Source of the DNA: Ochromonas danica
Taxonomy: Eukaryota; Sar; Chrysophyceae; Chromulinales; Chromulinaceae
Assembly: GCA_015146655.1 (NCBI GenBank)
Contig: VKHL01000009.1
Location: 62,001-126,000, forward strand
Length of the DNA: 64,000 nucleotides
Direction of reading: 5' to 3'
Below the pieces are notes generated by a model that was given only the letters and a program-made list of their open reading frames with translations, was not told the origin of the DNA and searched no databases. A program made the translations under genes and the position numbers. Shown piece by piece: positions 12,001-20,947 of this stretch. Position 1 is the stretch's first letter, and each line of letters begins with the position of its first letter.

Positions 12001-13897
12001 ACAGACCATCCAACGCCAACACTTCCAACGACGTAATATTACAAAAGCTATCCGGAATCGTTCCCGTAAAACAATTCTGAATGGCTGCAAAGGATTTCAA
12101 CACAACTCCGGTGCCAATTTGAAATTGGCTTGGAATGGACCCCGTGAGCAGATTATTGCTAATATCCACATTCTGCAACAGAGCATGCACTCCTTGAGAG
12201 AATAAGTTTTCAATTGAACCCACTAGAAAGTTAGACTGTGCAAAGAGGAAGAGTAGAGATGCCATGCTGGAAATGTCGGGTAGTGGTCCGCTGAGCAGAT
12301 TGAAGGAGATGTCAAGCACTTGAGAGGCTGGAGCATATGATAGAACAGAGAGATTGCCACTGAAGTAATTAAGGCTAACATTGACATACTGAAAATGAAC
12401 AGCTGATTTTGCTGTAAAAGAGAGTGATCCAGTGAATAGACAATCCTGCAACTGTAGCATGTTGAGGTTACTGAAATTGGACCATTCCAGATTGGCGGGA
12501 CCGGTGAAGGCATTCGTGCCTAAACCCAAACTAATCATTCGTGTGAGGCTACTGAGCGCATAGGGGACAGTTCCATACAAGAGGTTATGGTCTAGAATGA
12601 GGTAAGCCAGATTGCTTATTCGGCCGATATCGTTTGGCAGAGTCCCTGTGAGAAGATTGGTACCCAATAACAGACCAACCAACGCCGTCGAATCATAAAA
12701 ACTCTCCGGAATACTCCCCTCTATTAAGTTATAGCTAATATCAAGGTAATTGAACCAAGGTAGCTTCCCCAAGCCTGCAGGAATGGGGCCAGTGTAAAGT
12801 GACTTGGCCATGGAGAGAATTTGTAGAGAAGTGCAGTTGACTAAGGTCACAGGCAAAGTACCCGTAAAGAAAGCATAGCTGGCATCTAAAACACTCAGGT
12901 AAGACAATTTGCCTAAGCTGCTAGGCAAAGTTCCGTTCATCAAGCTATAGCCAATATAGATGTTGGCCAACTGACTGAGATTGCCCACAGCAGTGTCCAA
13001 AGTACCCGACAAGGTATTATATTCCACACTTAACTGTCTCAAATGAGTAAGAGAATAGATATCCATTGGAATGGTCCCAGACAATACATTGAACTCCACA
13101 ATAATATCTTGGATAATAGCACTTCGCCAATCCTCTGGCAGTGGACCGCTCAAAGAGTTGTCCGAGAGAGAGAAAGTGGTCAAGTTAATAATATTATACA
13201 CAAGTTGAGGCGGAATGGTTCCAGTGAAGGAGTTGCTTGCCAAGGAAAGATAGCTCAAAGATGTGAGCTGGGACAGTTCTGCGGGAATTGTACCCTCGAG
13301 AAACATGGTTTCGAAAGACAAAACCGTCAATTGAGTCATTAGAGAGATGTTTCTTGAAATATTTCCATTCAAAGTTAGACTTTGAAGATACCAAAAGGTC
13401 AGATTGGAAAGACCGCTGTAGAATGCCTCGGGAATAGTGCCAGACAGTGACAAATAGCTCAATTGCAACACTTGCAGGTTGCGCAACTCACTCAGAGCAC
13501 TTGGAATAGTTCCCGTTAGGGACAAAGTATCAAGAATAAGAGTGTTTAAAGTGGTCAGATTGGCCAAACTGTGTGGAATGGTTCCAAAGAGACCCTCGCT
13601 GCTCTCGATATCCAATATCTTCAATGCTGAGAAGTTGCCAAGAGATTCAGGCAACGTTCCATTGAGAGTGAAGTATTGTAGCGAAATTTCAACGATTTCT
13701 TGTTGACACTTCAGCACAGAACAATCCAAGCTACAAGTAACACCTGCCCAATCTTCCTCGCAGGGATTGGGATGAGCCTGAGAGAAATTCCACGGATTGC
13801 CATCATCAATTGTCCACTGATCTCCATTTGTAGCAAGATAAAGATCATAGAGAATGTCAATATCACTATCAATAGGGGGATCCTCGTCTATTTCCAT
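9077..13897 (-). CDS. Giant leucine-rich-repeat protein with multi-span membrane C-terminus
   Basis: Predicted protein of 1,606 residues in one exon. Residues about 10-60 hold an LRR N-terminal cap: WAGVTC and flanking cysteines, as in plant-type LRR ectodomains. About 25 repeats follow to residue 800, of the plant-like L-x-G-T-I-P type, ending in a cysteine cap. A first membrane helix (about 825-847, followed by RRRKRR) is followed by a linker of about 140 residues, and then by some eight more hydrophobic segments between about 985 and 1545. The tail is charged. An outward LRR sensor fused to a multi-pass module is the natural reading; ligand and output are unknown. The ATG at 13,897 follows an in-frame upstream stop and gives no signal peptide, so a missed upstream exon or a damaged 5' end is possible. 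Its first 190 bp lie inside tandem-duplication unit A. Confidence 0.8.
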   Translation of the reverse strand: MEIDEDPPIDSDIDILYDLYLATNGDQWTIDDGNPWNFSQAHPNPCEEDWAGVTCSLDCSVLKCQQEIVEISLQYFTLNGTLPESLGNFSALKILDIESSEGLFGTIPHSLANLTTLNTLILDTLSLTGTIPSALSELRNLQVLQLSYLSLSGTIPEAFYSGLSNLTFWYLQSLTLNGNISRNISLMTQLTVLSFETMFLEGTIPAELSQLTSLSYLSLASNSFTGTIPPQLVYNIINLTTFSLSDNSLSGPLPEDWRSAIIQDIIVEFNVLSGTIPMDIYSLTHLRQLSVEYNTLSGTLDTAVGNLSQLANIYIGYSLMNGTLPSSLGKLSYLSVLDASYAFFTGTLPVTLVNCTSLQILSMAKSLYTGPIPAGLGKLPWFNYLDISYNLIEGSIPESFYDSTALVGLLLGTNLLTGTLPNDIGRISNLAYLILDHNLLYGTVPYALSSLTRMISLGLGTNAFTGPANLEWSNFSNLNMLQLQDCLFTGSLSFTAKSAVHFQYVNVSLNYFSGNLSVLSYAPASQVLDISFNLLSGPLPDISSMASLLFLFAQSNFLVGSIENLFSQGVHALLQNVDISNNLLTGSIPSQFQIGTGVVLKSFAAIQNCFTGTIPDSFCNITSLEVLALDGLSTAKTCRSPILSNVFPRIHSYSLKSSAIHGSIPDCLFRMPRLKTLHLAGNGLRGSIPVKEESDLGSQLNDISLSHNLLTGTLPAPLRGGMRWKALDVSYNKLKGELKTSRNQTIYQTGCGFPANASIYLSINRFSGRIPGFYYDMTGGNLDMLRGNMFACPTTDGENDLPRSDSYNQQYDCGSDNLNSSLIVWAGLVFGMIGVLFLVIAYERRRKRRNRTNETTETDEKIVSPSDNANDATKTDCEKVPSIPAPQASTSDRDNHFTCYRFIKSNFFGADLLARWNKVLSLWHESLPDGSDLYNCDILKWKHSIWSEDSQNQFNANSGDLFKEEEERSLRLIYDAGRLLHDIRFYALWLGICMVCVGGPIYVCLTIFSGSYDNEYAWTLSAAYLTGIVAAIVLACYFIILLGIEGILLYRYFRRWKLQEKSLQEKSLQEKLSASSSSVNPLHVVSGHQISVESVTVREHSSMFLSISSISSKFSKEEVIKFKNVLLMKIVILVVNILVVLVVNGFYVYVYRELQRWSAVMLSLALSLFKVGWSMIVQLSVVHWLQPIQQLPLDGDLHKVNMSFMSSLMLFNTIVAPCLATMIASSDCFYYVFASPPAITASYTFAQCEIYANLGCSTYEEASLSTEFSPPFNYGFQCSSAILVDYAYVFAYKYVIIGIVYPFVVLGIALYTDWRRKNGDKRAIWLETLLPSMWRWKDDSSQSSSLFSSLSSSFSSLRVASSASVGDKSAPPSHNSSRSSSSPSSGRLCFSSGDFVIRLTMMLGCLLTFGAVAPFLAVLIGFSIAANTYLSQIGWLHIMERYANRTSTDDQTETAGGEGRSVRLLSIPQLRQKIILLGEQVDMIGPGIAKACRPIVILLPLFYSCYLFDTAGDQGGGLVGLFFVLAFWGFCLLCIFLFFNWSRYTAIGRLVFKKKHVDEKPREDSKGDELGEKVLIEMRATMTGRDDPVVKICGESSSDNPLHSVA

Positions 13898-14059
13898 TTT
13901 CAACGTCTGCCTGCCACTTCTGATTGTTTGCGTCTCGCAATCGGATGGGCAGAAGGGTAAAAGTCAAAATAAACAAAGCTGGGCAAAATGGCGCGCCTTG
14001 ATTGCCCTCCCATGAACAAAAGGGTCGAGTCTCTGTAATAAATTTTACATCCGATTCAG

Positions 14060-17000
14060 CACAACATCATCAAACTGGCTGCTATACGATCTCTCGTTGA
14101 CTTTGTCCAGCAAAACCTTGCTAACAAGGCTCTTCCTTCACCAGAGGATCTGGAAGAATATCTCTCTGGTATTCAGACTTCCACGACTTCTCCAAGCGAG
14201 AGGATATCACAATTATCATCATCATCCTCGTCCTCCCCTACAGAAGCTCTAACCCCTAAACAGAACATAATCACTTCTTCTCATAACTTGAAAAGTACTT
14301 TGGAAGATAAGGATCGTGCTGTTTTGGTCAACTCTTTCACGAAGTTTTTCGTTCTGTTCAACAAACTGATCGACCTCTTATGTAAATCATCTTTCCATGG
14401 TTGGCTAGCTTTCGCAAGTTTTCTCCATTTCTTGTTATACCATCAACTATCTTCTAGCGCTCTCGGTGGCTTTGGGTGGTTCCGAAGGCAGCTGACTTTC
14501 CTTCGACATAGTAATGATAATTTGGCTTTGGAGGAGATTCTCGAGAGAATGCTAGCAAGACAATTTCATTTCGAATTTTATTACTGTCTGAGAGTGCTTT
14601 TGGAATCTTGTGGTAAGTAGGCTATGACTATCTCTGCACCCGTGCTTTCTGATCTGTTCCGATGACGCAACAGACTGGCCGGAAATATCATTTCCTTCTA
14701 TCAGAAGACGCATTACTTTGCTAAGTGAATCGTGTAGCTTCGGAACGCTTGGTCCAATGGACTTTCTAGACGGGTTATTTCGTCTTAAAATCACCAACGT
14801 GGCTCCCATAGAGCGCATGAGCAAGTTGCAAACACTGTTGCAGCTGATTCCCTCCAACTGCCACAATCTCCACGCCGACATCCTACTTTATATGGGACCG
14901 TGCAAACTGTCTTCCAAGCCAAAGCAGGACCGTCTTCATCAGGTCTTTATGGCCAAGGGGCGATGGATATGTGGCGCCGTGAACTCTTTGGACTCACTTC
15001 TGCTTGAAAAGAAAGAGAAAATTATGAGATCGACTACTCACTTGAGCGACCCACTTGATGATCTCGAAAAGAAGGAAGACAAGAGTTTAGACAATCGTAA
15101 TCGATTGAGTCTACAAGCACCAGCACTTGTTGAACTCTCACCATCGCAGCCGCAACCAAGTCAACCACCTTTGGATCAGAGACGAGACCAGCCGTCTAAG
15201 CCACCCGCTAAGCAGGGACCAATAGCTCAGCAACAGTCTAGTCGTCCAGCTACTGAGCAGGGACCAACAGTTCAGCAGCAGCAGCAGCAGCCTCAAACCC
15301 AATCACTACTGAGTCGTTCATCTGCTGAGCAGAGACCAACAGCTCAGCAACAGTCTAGTCGTCCAGCTACTGAGCAGGGACCAACAGCTCAGCAACGGTC
15401 TAGTCGTCCAGCTATTGAGCAGAGACCAGCAGCTCGGCAGCAGCCTCAGACCAAATCACAACTGAGCCGTCCACCTGCTGAACAGAGACCAACAACTCAA
15501 CCTCAGACCCAATCACAACTGAGCCGTCCACCTGCTGAGCAGAGACCAGCAGCTCAGCAGCAGCGGCAGCAGCCTCAAACCCTATCACAACTGAGCCGTC
15601 CACCTGCTGAACAGAGACCAGCAGCTCAGCAACAGACTCTGTCACACACGCAGATCGGGGAGAGACGAGAGGCTTCAGCTTCATCTCCCTTCAGTTCTAA
15701 TCGAAATATGTCGCCAGGCGGCCACAAACAATCAAACGATGATGCAATAAACCTGTCCGGAAAACGCCTTCGCTCTGAGGAAGAAGAGCAGCACAATTCA
15801 TCAAACGAAGGCAAACAACACAAGAGGAAACGTACTAGTCAAGAAATATTGGAGCCTGTACCAGCACAGCATGTCATAAGAAGGGAAGAAACCATACCCG
15901 ATGGAGAGGATGTATCTGTGCTTTGGATGGATGGGACGGTGGTTGACCGCAAAGAAGTGGAAGATAAGCTAGCGCAGGCTTTAGACAAGCTTAAGACTTG
16001 CTACAGCGATGAACAGCGTTTTCACAATTGTCAAGCAGACGCAACAGCACTTCTGGAGGCTTTCTTTGATAGATCCAAGACCGACAATGACATCCTCGAA
16101 CTCTGCAAGAAGATGAACAGCAAACATGTCCCTCCTAGTTGCTTGGAGATGAGAGGTAAATTCCGAGCGTTTTTCCCTTCGCGACAGTTTGTGGTGACGC
16201 CGCGATTTCGAACCATTGTGATAACCGAATCTGTCACCGATCCTCTTCCTCAACGACCAATGGAAGAAAGTACGACCGAGGAGGAAGAGGAAGATGTTAG
16301 TGATGATGAAAATCGGGGAAATATGGATGTCAGCAAAGGTGAAGAGTCTAATGACGTTATGAAAAATAAAGAGCCGTTCACTCCAGTATCATTACAGCAA
16401 GGTTTGAGCATCCCCGTTCGGAACGATTTCTCTATATCAACTTCACCGCGAGATAATCAAAGGCCTCTCTCCAGTCCAGTAGATAACAGCCGACCAAGCC
16501 AACATTCGACAACATCGTCAACATCGAGCGATCAAGTTCGACTACCGTCAACGGACAACACGGCTGCCTCATCAAACGTTGCAGGGAAGCTGCAAGGTGC
16601 TGAAGCTTCGGTTGTTTTTGGGTCATCTATTTCAAATGGCGCCCTTGGCATCAGTCTCGCACCAGCACCATTGTCTTGGACTACAGACCATTCCCATGGG
16701 ACAAAAGATTACCTTTCAAGACTTTCAAATGAGAGCGCACAGAAAGAGAGACAATCGCCTGCAATCTCAGTGGTTTCAAAGTCGAAGACTATTGACTCCT
16801 CTCTGGGATCCTCTTCCAGCCTCTCCACTTCTATGAAAGCAGACCAACGCTCTCTTCCAGATCAAGGATTAGAACCATCCTCTCTCTTGAAGACCCCTAT
16901 TGAGCGGCTTCCCTCTTCCTCTTCCTCTGCCGCTGGCGTTATCGATCTCACTGCAGAAACAAACCAGGCAGCTCAAACGGATAGGAAAGCACAGTCAATC

Positions 17001-18076
17001 CCTCCTTCCCCGCAAGTCTCTTCAAGAACAACTTCTCAACCTCTGCCTTCTTTGGAAGGGGATTCTCGTTCTATACCCACTTCATCGAATACCGTCTCAA
17101 TGCGGGAATTGCTTCCTACACCAGAGCAATATCAAGAATTGAGCTATTTTTTCTGCTGCTATATTGCTGCGATTCCTTTGCTTTATTTCAGATATAATGA
17201 AGACTTGCGAGCCGCTGTGGGGAGAGCTGTTGCGGCGGTACTCAGAGTAAATAGCGTCGGTGAGATTGAACGACAAGCATCTGCACATAATATCATGAGC
17301 GAGACTCTGGAGCGTTTTATCTCATTGGCTCGCAGATATATGTCAAGAGCGTGGAAGATGCACTTAAAGGAACATCTTTTGTTGGCGCAAGCACATCAGA
17401 TATTAATGAGAGAACCACTATCTTCGTTTTTGCCAAGGTCTCTTTATCAACCGCAAAACCAATCCGCAGCAGGAAATATTATGAGTCCTGCAGAGGAGCA
17501 TCAAACTCAACCACAAGTACATCAGCAATCTCATTCCACCGGGTTGGTCCAGAATACTGCCATTGGACCTCGTCGAATTGTTGAACAGTTTAATGGTCAA
17601 GTTCCCGTACAGAACTCGAACCGGCCACAGCAGCTGCCATTCACACCTTCAATGTAGGTACATTCCTTTGCATTCTTTCTGGCTATTTGCATTTTGATTC
17701 TTAAGTGCGCTTGACTACGTCTTCTTGTAGAGCTAACAATCCTCCACGAGCAGCTCCGATATATTACCCTCCAGCATATCCCATACATCAAACACCAGCA
17801 TGGAGCAGCACAGGGTCATCTGGAAATGACTTTTTCTATAACCGCGCTTCTATGCAAACATTTTCGGCACATTCTCAGAATAATGGAGCTCCCCTCTCAT
17901 CAATTCAAAATGCGCCACCACACAACACCTCCTTTTTGAACATACAGCCTCCTGGCCCTCGAGCGTACCCTTTGAATCCGATGCTAAATCAACCTCAAAC
18001 AAATGCTCCAAGCTCGAGATCACAAGAAACACAACCAACTAACCCACAAGAAGCACAATGGCCGATGTGGCGATAG
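14060..18076 (+). CDS. Glutamine/proline-rich disordered protein, copy A
   Basis: I do not recognise this family. Three exons, up to 14612, 14674-17653 and 17731-18076, join in phase to about 1,292 residues. The N-terminal exon is helical and aromatic-rich. A Q/P/S minisatellite follows, then a basic KHKRKRTS stretch suited to nuclear import, a folded-looking acidic segment with VSVLWMDGTVVD and FRAFFPSRQFVVTPRFR, a serine-rich region, VIDLTAE (a SUMO-interaction-like motif), and a helical block around residues 1,000-1,100. The end is P/N/Q-rich. A nuclear adaptor or transcription-related role is only a guess. No ATG opens the first exon in frame: the frame runs open from a double stop at 14,036-14,041. 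I place the start at the CAG acceptor candidate (14,057-14,059); an upstream ATG at about 13,944 with a GTAAAA donor would join in frame but is absent from copy B. Confidence 0.72.
15196..15640 (+). repeat. Coding minisatellite (Q/P/S repeats), copy A
   Basis: Imperfect tandem repeats encode units such as SRPPAEQRPAAQQQ and SRPATEQGPTAQQ, with CAG-rich glutamine runs between them. The array stays in frame. It is longer than the matching tract in copy B (about 20,725-21,005), which explains most of the 60-residue length difference between the two proteins. Repeat slippage or unequal exchange is the likely cause. Confidence 0.85.
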
Positions 18077-18222
18077 CTCCCGCTCACTTGAGACTTGTGA
18101 CTTTTATTTATGGAGATTTATTATTGACTTCATTTCATCAATATATGAAGAACAATGATAGGGGATCAACAATTTGGATGTACCTATAATTGTACTGAAC
18201 TATCATTAGATAGTCAGTTAAC

Positions 18223-19262
18223 TTACACTTCATGGTATATACAGAATACACAGACTTTACAGCCTTCCAGGAGCTCCAACAATCGATCAGCGGTCCATCC
18301 ACCTTTCTTGCGTGATATTCCCTCTTTACGTTCAATTTTTCTCACCACATGAGCAAGAATTCGCTCGTTCATTCGTGCTGAGGTAGCAGATGGTGGCATG
18401 CTGCGATTCTTGATCTCCTGGTAGGTTGCGGCTGACTTTGGTCTTCTGCTGTCTACTCCACTTCGATTTGTTCGCATGGAGGGAATTGTACTGACCGCCA
18501 TTTTCCTTCTTGACTAACTTGATCTGCTTCATGAAGTGATCTCGAGTGACATCTAATTTACCTCGTAATTCCAGATATTTCTCATCCATGAGTTTTAGCT
18601 GGTCTTCCAATACTTTACTTCCTTCATTCACTTCATGCAATGCCCTAATCACAAGACAAGTCGTCAGGGTATGTGGCGGTTTGACTGTTTTGATTGACTC
18701 TCACCGTTGCTGTGTGGCGATAATTCGTTGTTGACGATCGATCTTGGCCTGCAAAGCTCCATCTTCTTTCTCGTTTTTACGGCTCTCTTCAATAATCTTC
18801 AAACGCTTGGCTGACTCGATCTTGAGTGCTTTCATGAGCTTCTCCACGTGATCGACGAGGACGGTGATCTTCTTGTTCTGAGACTGGATGAAGTCCTCAA
18901 GGACGGAGTGCTGACTCTTCTCCTTCTGTAGCTTCCCTGCCAGTCGTTTGTACTTGAGATACCAGTCATCTTTCTTGTCAACTTGCTGTAAGGTTTGGAG
19001 GATTTCTGCTTCGAAGTGTTTGCTCTTCTCGATGATTGCTCGCTCTTGTTTAGTCAGGCGGCCAGAAGGATAAGAGGAAGAGGAGGAGGCTGGAGGATGT
19101 TGCTCCAATGGAACAGTTTGTTTAGAGAGAAGAGAAATGGAGATTTCGATCACTTGGCGATAGTCTTCCTCAGTGGCCAAGCTGTCGGACATGTTCACCT
19201 GGTGAGCAAGCTGGCAGAGACATTGATGAAGAGTGGATGAGAGAGGGGCTGAGGTTCTATCA
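18223..19262 (-). pseudogene. Broken copy of the coiled-coil gene (unit A)
   Basis: This is the unit A copy of the gene intact at 23,616-25,229. Three lesions are visible. The 5' end is cut at the duplication junction (19,263), so the first roughly 55 codons and the promoter are lost. An internal 454-bp stretch, equivalent to 23,842-24,295, is replaced by 11 bp at 18,485-18,495, a net loss of 443 bp that shifts the frame. Near the 3' end 12 bp present in the intact copy are absent, which removes the normal stop codon. The intron and remaining exon sequence match closely, so decay is recent. It might still be transcribed but cannot make the full protein. Confidence 0.9.
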
Positions 19263-19460
19263 TCAGGATAGAACAGTCCAAGCTACAAGTAACACCTGCC
19301 CAATCTTCCTCGAAGGGATTGGGATGAGCCTGAGAGAAATTCCACGGATTGCCATCATCAATTGTCCACTGATCTCCATTTGTAGCAAGATAAAGATCAT
19401 AGAGAATGTCAATATCACTATCAATAGGGGGATCCTCGTCAATACTACTTTCAACGTCTG
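19263..19460 (-). pseudogene. 5' fragment of the LRR gene (unit B)
   Basis: This is a duplicated stub of the LRR gene's N-terminal coding region; the intact gene carries the matching sequence at 13,711-13,897. It encodes the start of the LRR cap (DIDILYDLYLATNGDQW) and stops at the duplication junction, where it runs into coiled-coil gene sequence. Upstream on the minus strand, in this copy only, a hydrophobic run (AILTFTLLF) is in frame with the cap and looks like the core of a signal peptide, although I find no ATG for it. The stub is non-functional as a receptor. Confidence 0.85.
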
Positions 19461-19584
19461 CCTGCCACTTCGAGAATAGAAGGGTAAAAGTCAAAATAGC
19501 GGGACAAGCAAAGCCGGGCAAAATGGCGCGCCTTGATTGAACAAAAGGGTCGAGTCTCTGTAATAAATTTTGCGTCCTATTCAG

Positions 19585-20916
19585 CACAACATCATCAAAC
19601 TGGCTGCTATACGATCTCTCGTTGGCTTTGTCCAGCAAAACCTTGCTAACAAGGCTCTTCCTTCACCAGAGGATCTGGAAGAATATCTCTCTGGTATTCA
19701 GACTTCCACGACTTCTCCAAGCGAGAGGATATCACAATTATCATCATCATCCTCGTCCTCCCCTACAGAAGCTCTAACCCCTAAACAGAACATAATCACT
19801 TCTTCTCATAACTTGAAAAGTACTTTGGAAGATAAGGATCGTGCTGTTTTGGTCAACTCTTTCACGAAGTTTTTCGTTCTGTTCAACAAACTGATCGACC
19901 TCTTATGTAAATCATCTTTCCATGGTTGGCTAGCTTTCGCAAGTTTTCTCCATTTCTTGTTATACCATCAACTATCTTCTAGCGCTCTCGGTGGCTTTGG
20001 GTGGTTCCGAAGGCAGCTGACTTTCCTTCGACATAGTAATGATAATTTGGCTTTGGAGGAGATTCTCGAGAGAATGCTAGCAAGACAATTTCATTTCGAA
20101 TTTTATTACTGTCTGAGAGTGCTTTTGGAATCTTGTGGTAAGTAGGCTATGACTATCTCTGCACCCGTGCTTTCTGATCTGTTCCGATGACGCAACAGAC
20201 TGGCCGGAAATATCATTTCCTTCTATCAGAAGACGCATTACTTTGCTAAGTGAATCGTGTAGCTTCGGAACGCTTGGTCCAATGGACTTTCTAGACGGGT
20301 TATTTCGTCTTAAAATCACCAACGTGGCTCCCATAGAGCGCATGAGCAAGTTGCAAACACTGTTGCAGCTGATTCCCTCCAACTGCCACAATCTCCACGC
20401 CGACATCCTACTTTATATGGGACCGTGCAAACTGTCTTCCAAGCCAAAGCAGGACCGTCTTCATCAGGTCTTTATGGCCAAGGGGCGATGGATATGTGGC
20501 GCCGTGAACTCTTTGGACTCACTTCTGCTTGAAAAGAAAGAGAAAATTATGAGATCGACTACTCACTTGAGCGACCCACTTGATGATCTCGAAAAGAAGG
20601 AAGACAAGAGTTTAGACAATCGTAATCGATTGAGTCTACAAGCACCAGCACTTGTTGAACTCTCACCATCGCAGCCACAACCAAGTCAACCACCTTTAGA
20701 TCAGAGACGAGACCAGCCGTCTAAGCCACCTGCTGAGCAAAGACTAACAGCTCAGCAGCAGCAGCAGCCTCAAACCCAATCACAACTGAGTCGTTCACCT
20801 GCTGAGCAGAGACCAACAACTCAGAAACAGTCTAGTCGTCCAGCTACAGAGCAGGGACCAACAGCTCAGCAACAGTTTAGCCGTCCAGCTAATGAGCAGA
20901 GACCAGCAGCCCGGCG

Positions 20917-20947
<31 letters not shown>

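Larger units (their letters stand above)
13711..19262. repeat. Tandem duplication, unit A (about 5.55 kb)
   Basis: The first of two head-to-tail copies. It starts inside the 5' end of the LRR gene and ends inside the coiled-coil gene. The junction with unit B reads TCAG (19,263-19,266), a tetramer also present at the left edge in the LRR gene (13,711-13,714) and at the right edge in the intact coiled-coil gene (25,063-25,066). This is a microhomology-type tandem duplication. Unit A differs from unit B by an internal 454-bp loss with 11 bp of filler, a longer repeat tract in the glutamine-rich gene, and a 12-bp indel. Confidence 0.92.
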
